A stretch of DNA of 43,498 bases. It comes from an uncultured Coriobacteriaceae bacterium. GTDB taxonomy: Bacteria; Actinomycetota; Coriobacteriia; Coriobacteriales; Atopobiaceae. The position numbers and the translations under genes are program-made. Shown here piece after piece: positions 7,428 through 15,327 of this stretch. The DNA is taken from contig CADBJR010000024.1 in assembly GCA_902795065.1 (NCBI GenBank), positions 1-43,498 on the forward strand. The letters are read 5' to 3'. Numbering within the stretch: position 1 is the first letter of the stretch; every line of letters begins with the position of its first letter. The notes beneath the pieces are model-generated. The model was not told where the DNA came from. It worked only from the letters and a program-made list of their open reading frames with translations, and searched no databases.

Positions 7428-8522
7428 ATGGAACGAGAAGGACAGATCCGCATCCCGTCGGGCTGCGCCATCGCCGCGGTCATCTCCCGCGAGGGGAGGC
7501 GCATGTCGGGCGAGAAGATCGTGCGGGCCATGAAGCCCATGCACGAGCGCTCGAACGGTCTGGGCGGAGGCTTTGCCGCCTATGGCATCTACCCGGAGTA
7601 CAAGGAGCTCTATGCCCTGCACCTCTTCTTCGACTCGCGCGCCACGCGCAAGGAGTGCGAGGCGTTCCTCAAGGAGTACTTCGAGGTCGCCAAGTCGGAG
7701 AACATCCCCACGCGCAAGATCCCCACCATCACCGACGAGCCCATCATATGGCGCTATTTCGTGGCGCCGCTGCCGTCGGTGCTCGCGAACCTGCAGCTCG
7801 ACGAGCGCGAGCTCGTGGCGCGCATCGTCATGCGGATCAACGCGCAGATGAAGGGTGCCTACGTCTTCTCGAGCGGCAAGAACATGGGAACCTTCAAGGC
7901 CGTGGGATACCCCGAGGACGTGGGCGTGTTCTATCGCCTGGAGGAATACCGCGGCTATTGCTGGACGGCGCATGGGCGCTACCCCACCAACACGCCCGGC
8001 TGGTGGGGCGGCGCGCATCCCTTCACCCTGCTCGACTACTCGGTGGTGCACAACGGCGAGATCTCGTCCTACGATGCCAACCGCCGCTTCATCGAGATGT
8101 TCGGCTACAAGTGCACGCTTCAGACCGACACCGAGGTCATCACCTACATCATGGACTACCTGCTGCGCGTGCAGGGGCTCACGCTCGAGGAGGCCGCCCA
8201 TGTGGTGGCGGCGCCGTTCTGGAGCACCATCGCGGCCGAGCCCGACCCCGCGCGCAAAGAGGAGCTGACATATCTGCGCACCGTCTTCCCGAGCCTGCTC
8301 GTCACGGGGCCCTTCTCCATCGTGCTGGGCTTCGACGGCGGGCTCATGGCGCTGAACGACCGCTTGAAGCTGCGCTCGATGGTCGTGGCGGAGAAGGAGG
8401 ACCGCGTGTACGTGGCAAGCGAGGAGGCCGCCATCAGGACCATGGAGCCCGAGGTCGAGCATGTCTGGGCACCTGCTGGCGGCGAGCCGGTCATCGTGCA
8501 GGTGAAAGGGGGCGAGCGCTGA
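7428..8522 (+). CDS. Glutamate synthase amidotransferase domain protein (GltB1-like)
   Basis: Glutaminase subunit of a split, archaeal-type glutamate synthase; releases ammonia from glutamine for the synthase core encoded next. The 364-residue protein contains the class II amidotransferase elements HGRYPTNTPGWWGGAHPF and VVHNGEISSY, and LQTDTEVITY. The likely nucleophile is the Cys in PSGCAIAAV, residue 13 from the chosen start, so 12 residues would need removal. The start at 7428 follows GAAAGGA; an earlier in-frame ATG at 7350 falls inside the terminator hairpin and lacks a ribosome site. The stop overlaps the next start as TGATG. Confidence 0.88.
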   Translation: MEREGQIRIPSGCAIAAVISREGRRMSGEKIVRAMKPMHERSNGLGGGFAAYGIYPEYKELYALHLFFDSRATRKECEAFLKEYFEVAKSENIPTRKIPTITDEPIIWRYFVAPLPSVLANLQLDERELVARIVMRINAQMKGAYVFSSGKNMGTFKAVGYPEDVGVFYRLEEYRGYCWTAHGRYPTNTPGWWGGAHPFTLLDYSVVHNGEISSYDANRRFIEMFGYKCTLQTDTEVITYIMDYLLRVQGLTLEEAAHVVAAPFWSTIAAEPDPARKEELTYLRTVFPSLLVTGPFSIVLGFDGGLMALNDRLKLRSMVVAEKEDRVYVASEEAAIRTMEPEVEHVWAPAGGEPVIVQVKGGER

Positions 8523-10027
8523 TGGCCATCGATTTCGTCTATCCCGAGTACGAGGTCGTGCGCAACGAGGCGCGCTGCATCGCATGCCGCGTGTGCGAGC
8601 GGCAGTGCTCCAACGAGGTGCACGTCTACAGCGAGGCGCGCGGCGCGATGATGAGCGACGAACGCAAGTGCGTCAACTGCCAGCGTTGCGTCACGCTCTG
8701 CCCCACGCGGGCGCTCAAGATCGTCAAGAGCGACTGCAGGCTGCGCGAGAACGCCAACTGGAGCAACGACACCATCAAAGAGGTCTACAAGCAGGCGGCG
8801 ACCGGCGGCGTGCTGCTCTCGTCCATGGGCAATCCCCGGCCGCTTCCGGTGTATTGGGACCGTCTGCTCATCAACGCATCGCAGGTCACGAACCCGCCTA
8901 TCGACCCGCTGCGCGAGCCCATGGAGACGCGCGTCTCGTTGGGGAAGAAGCCCGCGCACATAGAGCGCGGCGCGGACGGCAGGATCTCGTGCGAGCTGCC
9001 GCCGCAGGTGGAGCTCTCGATGCCTGTGATGTTCTCGGCCATGAGCTACGGCTCAATCAGCTACAACGCGCACGCCTCGCTCGCGCGCGCCGCCACCGAG
9101 CTCGGCATCCTCTACAACACGGGCGAGGGCGGCCTGCACGAGGACTTCTACAAGTACGGGCCCAACACCATCGTGCAGGTGGCGAGCGGGCGCTTCGGCG
9201 TCCACGAAGACTATCTCGAGGCGGGCGCCGCCATCGAGATCAAGATGGGCCAGGGGGCCAAGCCGGGCATCGGCGGGCACCTTCCCGGGACCAAGATCGT
9301 GGGCGACGTATCGCGCACAAGGATGATTCCCGAGGGCACCGACGCCATCTCGCCGGCCCCGCATCACGACATCTACTCCATCGAGGACCTCAGGCAGCTG
9401 GTCCTCTCGCTCAAGGAGGCCACCGGATACGAGAAGCCCGTCATCGTGAAGGTCGCGGCGGTCCACAACATCGCGGCCATCGCGAGCGGCATCGCCCGCA
9501 GCGGCGCCGATATCATCGCCATCGACGGCTTCCGCGGCGGTACCGGCGCGGCGCCCACGCGCATCCGTGACAACGTGGGCATCCCCATCGAGCTGGCGCT
9601 CGCCGCGGTTGACCAGCGCCTGCGTGACGAGGGTATCCGCAACAACGTCTCGCTGGTGGTGGGCGGCTCGATCCGCAGCGCGGCCGATGTGGTGAAGGCG
9701 GTCGCCCTGGGCGCCGATGCCTGTTACGTGGCCACGGCGGCGCTGCTCGCGCTGGGGTGCCATCTCTGCCGCACGTGCCAGACGGGAAAGTGCAACTGGG
9801 GCATCGCGACGCAGCGGCCCGACCTGGTGAAGCGCCTCAATCCCGAGATGGGCAGCGAGCGCCTCGTCAACCTCATGACCGCATGGCGCCACGAGATCAA
9901 GGAGCTCATGGGCGGCATGGGCATCAACTCGATTGAGGCGCTGCGCGGCAACCGCCTCATGCTGCGCGGCGTGGGCCTCACGAACAAGGAACTCGAGATC
10001 CTCGGGGTCTCGCATGCAGGGGTGTGA
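8522..10027 (+). CDS. Glutamate synthase core, FMN and Fe-S (GltB2-like), with N-terminal ferredoxin domain
   Basis: Combines 2-oxoglutarate with ammonia and reducing power to give glutamate. The 501-residue protein opens with two 4Fe-4S clusters (CIACRVCERQC and CVNCQRCVTLCPT, residues about 20-65), then the FMN-binding (beta/alpha)8 synthase domain: GEGGLHEDFYKYG, IEIKMGQGAKPGIGGHLPG, IDGFRGGTGAAPT and the 3Fe-4S site CHLCRTCQTGKC near the C-terminus. It lacks the amidotransferase and GXGXG domains, which are separate genes on either side, as in archaeal GOGAT. Starts on the TGATG overlap with the upstream gene. Confidence 0.92.
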   Translation: MAIDFVYPEYEVVRNEARCIACRVCERQCSNEVHVYSEARGAMMSDERKCVNCQRCVTLCPTRALKIVKSDCRLRENANWSNDTIKEVYKQAATGGVLLSSMGNPRPLPVYWDRLLINASQVTNPPIDPLREPMETRVSLGKKPAHIERGADGRISCELPPQVELSMPVMFSAMSYGSISYNAHASLARAATELGILYNTGEGGLHEDFYKYGPNTIVQVASGRFGVHEDYLEAGAAIEIKMGQGAKPGIGGHLPGTKIVGDVSRTRMIPEGTDAISPAPHHDIYSIEDLRQLVLSLKEATGYEKPVIVKVAAVHNIAAIASGIARSGADIIAIDGFRGGTGAAPTRIRDNVGIPIELALAAVDQRLRDEGIRNNVSLVVGGSIRSAADVVKAVALGADACYVATAALLALGCHLCRTCQTGKCNWGIATQRPDLVKRLNPEMGSERLVNLMTAWRHEIKELMGGMGINSIEALRGNRLMLRGVGLTNKELEILGVSHAGV

Positions 10028-10031
10028 GCGC

Positions 10032-10472
10032 ATGAAACGTGTCTATGTGAACGAGCAATGGTGCCTCGCGTGCCATCTCTGCGAATACAACTGCGCGTTC
10101 GCCAACTCCGGATTGGACGATATGGTGCTCGCGCTCAAGGGCAAGCCCATCTTCCCGCGCATCCACGTGGAGGGCGATGAGCGCATCTCGTATGCCGTCT
10201 CGTGTCGGCATTGCGACGACCCCCTCTGCGTCAAGAGCTGCATTGCGGGGGCGCTCTCCAAGGTGGACGGCATCATCCGCGTGGACAGGGAGCGCTGCGT
10301 GGGATGCCTCACCTGCGTGCTGGTGTGCCCCTATGGCGCGCTTGCGCCGGCAGGCGACGGCATCATGCAGAAATGCGAGCTCTGCCTTGAGAACGCATGC
10401 GACGAGCCCGCCTGCGTGGCGGGATGCCCCAACAGGGCGATCGTCTATGAGGAGCGGGGTGAGCGCGCATGA
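10032..10472 (+). CDS. 4Fe-4S ferredoxin-type electron transfer subunit
   Basis: A 146-residue iron-sulfur protein of the HycB/DmsB type. Cys clusters seen: CLACHLCEYNC, CRHCDDPLCVKSC, CVGCLTCVLVC and CELCLENACDEPACVAGC, enough for up to four 4Fe-4S centres. It probably carries electrons between the FAD oxidoreductase encoded next and the synthase core. Starts 4 bp after the synthase stop and overlaps the next start by ATGA. Which external donor it accepts electrons from cannot be told from sequence. Confidence 0.85.
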   Translation: MKRVYVNEQWCLACHLCEYNCAFANSGLDDMVLALKGKPIFPRIHVEGDERISYAVSCRHCDDPLCVKSCIAGALSKVDGIIRVDRERCVGCLTCVLVCPYGALAPAGDGIMQKCELCLENACDEPACVAGCPNRAIVYEERGERA

Positions 10473-11701
10473 AGCGATATACCATCATCGGCAACGGCGT
10501 GGCTGCCATCGGGTGCATCGAGGGCATCAGGGGCGTCGATGCGCAGGGCCCCATCACGGTGGTCTCGCACGAGCGGCATCCGGCGTACTGCCGGCCGCTC
10601 ATCTCGTACCTTCTCGAGGGCAGGGCCGATCTCGGGCACATGCCCTACCGCGACGGCGCGTTCTACGAGCGCATGGGCTGCGAGGTGCTTTCGGGTAGGG
10701 ACGCCGTGGGCATCGACCCCGCCGCACGTGAGGTAGAGCTCGACGATGGGTCGCGGGTATCCTTTGACGCCCTCTGCGTCGCCACGGGGTCGTCTCCTTT
10801 CGTGCCGCCGTTCGCGGGCCTTGCCACCGTGGCCTCGCAGCACGCCTTCATGACGCTCGACGATGCGTTGGGACTCGATGCGGCCATCGATGCGACGTCG
10901 CGCGTCCTCATCGTGGGCGCAGGGCTCATCGGCCTCAAATGCGCGGAGGGCATCTGCGGGCGCGTAGCCTCCATCACCGTCTGCGACCTTGCCGACCGCG
11001 TGCTCTCGAGCATCCTCGACGCGGAGTGCGCCGCCCTCATGCAGGCGCGTCTCGAGGAGCAGGGCATCCGCCTCATGCTCGGCGACAGCGTCGATCGCTT
11101 CGAGGGCGGCCTCGCGCACATGAAGGGCGGCGAGGACGTGGCCTTCGACGTGCTCGTGCTCGCCGTGGGCGTGCGCGCCAACACCGCGCTCGTCTCGCAG
11201 GCAGGCGGCGAGGTCGACCGCGGCATCATTGTCGACAACCATATGCGCACCTCGATCCCCGGCGTCTTCGCGGCGGGCGATTGCGCGCAGGGCTACGACG
11301 TCTCGCTCGGCGCCAAGCGCGTGCTGGCGATCATGCCCAACGCCTACATGCAGGGCCATGCGGCCGGCGTGTGCATGGCGGGCGGAGACGAGGTGTTCGA
11401 TACGGGCATCCCCATGAACTCGATCGGGTTCTTCGGGCTGCATGCCATGACCGCGGGAACGTATGAGGGTGCGTGCTACGAGGAGCGCGGCGAGGGCTCG
11501 ATCAAGCGGCTCTTCACCGAAGACGGCCTGCTCAAAGGCTTCATCCTTATCGGTTGCGACGAGCGCGCGGGCATCTACACGTCGCTTATCCGCGAGCGGA
11601 CGCCGCTCGATTCGATCGATTTCGAGGCGCTCAAGAAGGCCGCCACCACGACGGCCTTCTCCGCCGAGCGCCGTGCCCAGATGTTCGGGGAGGCGGTCTA
11701 G
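10469..11701 (+). CDS. FAD/NAD(P)-dependent oxidoreductase of the glutamate synthase complex
   Basis: A 410-residue flavoprotein with two Rossmann folds: FAD site YTIIGNGVAAIG at the N-terminus and NAD(P) site VLIVGAGLIGLK near residue 150, followed by the second FAD contact GVFAAGDCAQG. The family is that of NADH-dependent nitrite/rubredoxin-type reductases; it is not the GltD beta subunit of bacterial GOGAT, which has its own N-terminal Fe-S domain. Its position between the ferredoxin and the GXGXG protein points to feeding electrons to the split synthase. Overlaps the ferredoxin gene (ATGA). Confidence 0.87.
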   Translation: MKRYTIIGNGVAAIGCIEGIRGVDAQGPITVVSHERHPAYCRPLISYLLEGRADLGHMPYRDGAFYERMGCEVLSGRDAVGIDPAAREVELDDGSRVSFDALCVATGSSPFVPPFAGLATVASQHAFMTLDDALGLDAAIDATSRVLIVGAGLIGLKCAEGICGRVASITVCDLADRVLSSILDAECAALMQARLEEQGIRLMLGDSVDRFEGGLAHMKGGEDVAFDVLVLAVGVRANTALVSQAGGEVDRGIIVDNHMRTSIPGVFAAGDCAQGYDVSLGAKRVLAIMPNAYMQGHAAGVCMAGGDEVFDTGIPMNSIGFFGLHAMTAGTYEGACYEERGEGSIKRLFTEDGLLKGFILIGCDERAGIYTSLIRERTPLDSIDFEALKKAATTTAFSAERRAQMFGEAV

Positions 11702-11702
11702 C

Positions 11703-12434
11703 ATGCAGATCATCGCAGAAGGGCTCGAGCATCGCGCCATCAACGAGATCATCCGCTCGGGCGAGGGCCCCTTCACCATCGAGGGGTGCCTCGGCCAGCG
11801 CTTCATCGCGGCGGGCATGTCCGATTGCGACATCACAATCAACGGGGTCTCGGGCAACGCGCTCGGCGCCTACCTCAACGGCGCGACGATCACCGTGAGG
11901 GGAAACGCGCAGGATGCCGTGGGAGACACGATGAACGAGGGCAGGATCATCGTGCATGGAAGCATCGGCGACGCGGCGGGCTACGCCATGCGCGGCGGCA
12001 GCATCCTCGTCGAAGGCGATGCGGGCTACCGCGCGGGCATCCACATGAAGGCCTACGAGGACAAAGCTCCCCTGCTCGTCATCGGCGGCTGCGCGGGGAG
12101 CTTTCTCGGCGAATACCAGGCGGGCGGCACGATCATCGTGCTCGACCTCGCGGAGCGTGCCTCGGACAGGCCCCGCAGGATCGTGGGCAACTTCCCCTGC
12201 ACGGGCATGCACGGCGGCAGGATGTTCCTGCGCGCGGACTGCCGCGGCATCGTGTTCCCCGATCAGGTTACAGCTCGGGTTATAGATGATTTCGAACGTG
12301 AGGAACTTCGCGTGCTCTTGGCGGAGTTCTGCGAGGTGTTCGCATACGATGTCGACGAGGTGCTGTCGGTGCCGTTCACCGTGGTGGCCCCCGACAGCGC
12401 CAACCTGTATAGGCAGATGTACGTCACGAACTGA
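11703..12434 (+). CDS. Glutamate synthase GXGXG domain protein (GltB3-like)
   Basis: Stand-alone version of the C-terminal right-handed beta-helix domain of the glutamate synthase large subunit; structural, and thought to hold the amidotransferase and synthase domains together. The 243 residues contain the typical repeats GNALGAYLNGATITVRGNAQD, GSIGDAAGYAMRGGSILV and GNFPCTGMHGG. The ATG at 11703 lies one base after the oxidoreductase stop. A longer reading upstream is only the shadow frame of the oxidoreductase. Confidence 0.9.
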   Translation: MQIIAEGLEHRAINEIIRSGEGPFTIEGCLGQRFIAAGMSDCDITINGVSGNALGAYLNGATITVRGNAQDAVGDTMNEGRIIVHGSIGDAAGYAMRGGSILVEGDAGYRAGIHMKAYEDKAPLLVIGGCAGSFLGEYQAGGTIIVLDLAERASDRPRRIVGNFPCTGMHGGRMFLRADCRGIVFPDQVTARVIDDFEREELRVLLAEFCEVFAYDVDEVLSVPFTVVAPDSANLYRQMYVTN

Positions 12435-12445
12435 CGGGGTGGGCC

Positions 12446-13654
12446 ATGGGCTATACGCAAGACGAGGTCCTGCAATACGTGCGCGAGGATGACGTGAAGT
12501 TCGTCCGCCTCGCCTTCTGCGATGTGTTCGGCACGCAGAAGAACATCTCCATCATGGCAGACGAGCTGCCGCGCGCCTTCGAGCAGGGCATCGCGATCGA
12601 CGGCTCGGCCATCGCGGGGTTCTCGGGCGTCGAGAGAAGCGATCTTATCCTGCATCCCGATGCGGCAACGCTGGTGCCGCTTCCCTGGCGCCCCGAGCAC
12701 GGGCGGGTCGTGCAGCTGTTCTCGTCGATCGTCCGTCCCGACGGCTCGGCGTTTCCCTGCGACACGCGCGCCCTCCTCGCACGGGCGGTCGAACGTGCCG
12801 CGCAGGCAGGCATCGTGTTATCTTTCGGTGCCGAGCAGGAATTCTATCTCTTCGAGCTCGACGAGCAGGGAAGGCCCACGCAGCGCCCCTGCGATTCCGC
12901 GGGCTACATGGATATCGCGCCCGAGGACCGAGGGGAGAACGTTCGCCGCGAGGTGTGCCTCACCCTCGAGCGGATGGGCGTCCATCCCGAGAGCTCGCAT
13001 CATGAGGAGGGGCCGGGGCAGAACGAGATCGATTTCCGCTACGCCGATGCGATCACGGCTGCCGACAACACGATGATGTTCCAGCGCGTGGTACGCACGA
13101 TCGCGCATCGCAACGGCCTCTGTGCGGACTTTTCCGCCAAGCCGCTCGAGCATGCGCCCGGCAACGGCTTCCACATCAATATGGCGCCGCATCCGTTCAG
13201 CGAGGCCGCGCTCGGGTCCATGGTCGCGGGCATTCTCAGCCAGACAAGCGCCATGACGCTCTTCCTCAATCCCACCGAGGGCTCGTATCGGCGCTTGGGC
13301 GGCGATAAGGCTCCCGCGTACGTGTCCTGGTCGGCCGAGAACCGCTCGCAGCTGGTGAGGATCCCGGCGGCGATGGGGGAGTATCGCCGCGCCGAGCTGC
13401 GCTCGCCCGATCCGAGTGCGAATCCCTATATTGCCTTCGCGCTGCTCATCCACGCAGCGCTGGACGGCATGAAGGGCGGCCTTGCGCTTCCCGAGCCCTG
13501 CGATATCGATTTGTTCTCGGCATCTGCCGAGATGCTCGAAGGGCTCGAACGGCTCCCCACGAGCCTTGCCGAGGCGCGTGCGGCCGCTTCGGCGAGCGCC
13601 TTTGTCGCAGCGCATGTTCCCGCCGAGGTCCTTACCGCATATCTTAGGGCATAG
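12446..13654 (+). CDS. Short, divergent glutamine synthetase family protein (type I fold)
   Basis: Homologous to type I glutamine synthetase but only 402 residues, against about 440-470. Retained: DGSAIAGF, the metal Glu pair GAEQEF, HHEEGPGQNEI, metal His in GNGFHINM, NRSQLVRIP and ELRSPDPSANPY. Odd: where classical enzymes have the ammonium-site flap Glu (GYEAP, Glu327 in Salmonella numbering) this protein reads GDKAP, so Lys288 replaces it, and the adenylylation region is absent. It may have low or no biosynthetic activity; the operon partner across the divergent region already encodes GSIII. It sits directly before the ANTAR regulator gene (9-bp gap), suggesting a sensing role. Enzyme or sensor cannot be settled from sequence. 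Confidence 0.8.
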   Translation: MGYTQDEVLQYVREDDVKFVRLAFCDVFGTQKNISIMADELPRAFEQGIAIDGSAIAGFSGVERSDLILHPDAATLVPLPWRPEHGRVVQLFSSIVRPDGSAFPCDTRALLARAVERAAQAGIVLSFGAEQEFYLFELDEQGRPTQRPCDSAGYMDIAPEDRGENVRREVCLTLERMGVHPESSHHEEGPGQNEIDFRYADAITAADNTMMFQRVVRTIAHRNGLCADFSAKPLEHAPGNGFHINMAPHPFSEAALGSMVAGILSQTSAMTLFLNPTEGSYRRLGGDKAPAYVSWSAENRSQLVRIPAAMGEYRRAELRSPDPSANPYIAFALLIHAALDGMKGGLALPEPCDIDLFSASAEMLEGLERLPTSLAEARAAASASAFVAAHVPAEVLTAYLRA

Positions 13655-13663
13655 GTCAGCGAG

Positions 13664-14269
13664 ATGGAGCAGGGCGGAGCTCACAGGCCGGATGGCATGG
13701 AGCGCGTGTGCAGCGTGCTCGTGGTATCTGCTGCCGAGAAGTTCGAGGAGGTGCTCTCGACGCTGCTTCCTGCTTCGCGCTACAGCCCCGTCAAGCATGT
13801 CTCGAGCGTGAGCGCCGCAAAGCGCGCGTGGGGCGTGCGCGAATACGATTTCGTGATCGTGAACTCGCCGCTTCCCGACGATCCGGGCGTGCGGTTCTCC
13901 ATCGACGTATGCGCTGCGCGCCGCACGGTCGCCCTGCTGCTGGTTGCGCATGACATCCACCCCGAGGTGCAGGCGAAGGTATCGCCGTTCGGCGTGTTCA
14001 CGCTGCCCAAGCCCACATCCCGCCCGCTGCTCGCCCTCGCGCTCTCCTGGATGGCGAGCGCGAGCAGCAGATTGGGCAAACTCGAGGAGCATGCGCTTTC
14101 CATCGAGGAGAAGATGGCCGAGATTCGCCTGGTCAACAAGGCCAAGTGGGTGCTCATCTCCACGATCGGGATGGATGAGCCCGCAGCGCATCGCTTTATC
14201 GAGAAGCAGGCTATGAACCGCTGCATCACCCGTCGCGAGGTCGCCGAGGAGATCATCGCGGGCACCTAG
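13664..14269 (+). CDS. ANTAR-domain RNA-binding antiterminator with a degenerate receiver domain
   Basis: A 201-residue two-domain regulator. The C-terminal about 60 residues match ANTAR: a coiled helix, then IRLVNKAKWVLIS, EPAAHRFIEKQAM and REVAEEII. ANTAR proteins bind pairs of RNA hairpins with hexaloops (A1, G4) and block terminators. The N-terminal about 125 residues look like a CheY-type receiver fold (VLVVSAAEKF, DFVIVNSPLPDD, VALLLVAH, LPKP), but the acidic pair is SAA and the phospho-acceptor Asp position reads Asn67, so phosphorylation is unlikely, as in AmiR or NasR-like proteins controlled by ligands or partners. Last gene of the glutamate synthase operon, whose own leader and that of the divergent glnN operon carry matching hairpins. 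An alternative start at 13697 would remove 11 residues. Confidence 0.85.
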   Translation: MEQGGAHRPDGMERVCSVLVVSAAEKFEEVLSTLLPASRYSPVKHVSSVSAAKRAWGVREYDFVIVNSPLPDDPGVRFSIDVCAARRTVALLLVAHDIHPEVQAKVSPFGVFTLPKPTSRPLLALALSWMASASSRLGKLEEHALSIEEKMAEIRLVNKAKWVLISTIGMDEPAAHRFIEKQAMNRCITRREVAEEIIAGT

Positions 14270-14324
14270 CAGATACGCGGTGCCGTTCACGCGAGGCTGC
14301 CGACGACCGTTTTCCGACCCGCTG

Positions 14325-14330
14325 TATACT
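14325..14330 (+). promoter_or_regulatory. Candidate -10 for the GtrA gene
   Basis: TATACT about 30 bases before the GtrA start; no convincing -35. Confidence 0.35.
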
Positions 14331-14359
14331 TGCAGATAGCAAGCGGGAGAGGGGGTGCG

Positions 14360-14842
14360 ATGCGGCAGTCGGTCAAGCAGTTCACCCGTTTTGCCGCCGT
14401 GGGCACCTCCACGTTCCTCGTGGACTATGTGCTGCTCATGGTGCTCTCGCAGCTGCTGGGTATGGATCCGGTGCTCGCGGGTGCCATCTCTTTCACGGTC
14501 TCGCTCGTGCTGAACTACCTGCTCTCGATGAAATTCGTGTTCACGCGGCGCCAGGACATCTCGCGCAGACGCCAGTTCGGCCTCTTCGTGGTGCTTTCGC
14601 TGGTAGCGCTCGTGCTGAACGAGATCATCATCTGGATCGGCATGCTGCGCATTCCCAACACGCCGATCAACCTTTCCATCGTGAAGCTGATCGCCACCAT
14701 GATGGTGACGCTCTGGAACTTCTTCTCGCGCAGGCGCTGGCTCGATGCCGAGGGACGCCAGCAGATGAAGGGCCAGGCTGCAACTCTACGCAAGGCCATG
14801 CGCGTTCGCTGGCTCAAATGGAAGAAACGCAGACGCCGCTAA
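14360..14842 (+). CDS. GtrA family membrane protein
   Basis: A 160-residue protein with four predicted membrane segments (FAAVGTSTFLVDYVLLMVL, GAISFTVSLVLNYLLSM, LFVVLSLVALVLNEIIIWIG and IVKLIATMMVTLWNFF) and a basic C-terminal tail. GtrA proteins are believed to help flip undecaprenyl-phosphate-linked sugars across the membrane for glycosylation of surface polymers. The NYLLSMKFVF and WNFFSRRRW segments are family hallmarks. ATG at 14360 follows GGGAGAGGGGG; an upstream in-frame ATG at 14330 overlaps the candidate -10. Monocistronic as far as visible; its glycosyltransferase partner is not in the window. Confidence 0.85.
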   Translation: MRQSVKQFTRFAAVGTSTFLVDYVLLMVLSQLLGMDPVLAGAISFTVSLVLNYLLSMKFVFTRRQDISRRRQFGLFVVLSLVALVLNEIIIWIGMLRIPNTPINLSIVKLIATMMVTLWNFFSRRRWLDAEGRQQMKGQAATLRKAMRVRWLKWKKRRRR

Positions 14843-14859
14843 GCCTCTCTTTGGCCGTA

Positions 14860-15004
14860 AAAACCTGCTGGTGATGTGCATTATCGCATCTGTGCTCATG
14901 AAGAATCGGAATACTGCATATTTGGGCAGTTATATATTACTAATCTGCATATTATCGTGATGCAAGAAGACGGTATCGGAAAAGCCGCATCACCAGCGGG
15001 TTTT
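14860..15004. repeat. 145-bp AT-rich element with terminal inverted repeats (MITE-like)
   Basis: A 17-bp inverted repeat with one mismatch (14860-14876, AAAACCTGCTGGTGATG, and 14988-15004) brackets about 111 bp that is much more AT-rich than its surroundings and has no credible reading frame. CTGCATATT occurs twice inside as a direct repeat. No target duplication is obvious. The right end also forms a short hairpin CCGC/GCGG (14985-14999) with TTTT, so part of the signal may simply be a terminator. Confidence 0.45.
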
Positions 15005-15031
15005 CATGCCCGCACCGCGGCTGTCGAAGCG

Positions 15032-15325
15032 CTATCCCTGGGGAATAAGGGCATCCAGATGGAAGACCCTGTCCCTGATGGAGCAGATAAGCGTTCCGCC
15101 ATAGCGCTCCACCACCGTGAGAATCTTCTCCATGCCGATGCCCCTGTTCAAGGGCAAGCCGTCGACCAGCTCGAGCTCGCCTGCGAAATAGTTCTCGACG
15201 GAGAGCGAGGCCATGCCCATCTGCGAGCGTAGGTTGAAGGAGATGGATCTGCGGCTGCCGTCCTCGATAGTCTGAACTGCGTCGATGGCATTGTCGAGGG
15301 CGGTGCCTACGAGCGTATAGATGTC
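15032..15325 (-). pseudogene. 3' remnant of a GHKL-type sensor histidine kinase
   Basis: Reading leftward, about 97 codons encode the ATP-binding end of an AgrC/ComD-like kinase: N-box TLVGTALDNAIDAV, then ISFNLRSQ, ASLSVENYF, LNRGIGMEKILTVVERYGG and a normal stop. The whole sensor and membrane region is absent; an in-frame TGA lies a few codons before the first recognisable residue. The gene is cut where GH3 sequence of opposite strand begins, so this is a deletion or recombination scar. No paired LytTR regulator is present nearby. Confidence 0.75.
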
Positions 15326-15327
15326 CG

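Noticed and set aside
7184-10027. One 947-codon open frame on the + strand
   Set aside because: Only the part from 8522 is a real protein (glutamate synthase core); the earlier part is the shadow frame of the amidotransferase gene and the leader.
11463-11702. Extended N-terminus of the GXGXG protein
   Set aside because: Arg/Ser-rich shadow of the oxidoreductase gene; the true start is 11703.
14876-15232. 118-codon + strand frame
   Set aside because: It crosses the inverted-repeat element and runs antisense to the kinase remnant; no homology signal.
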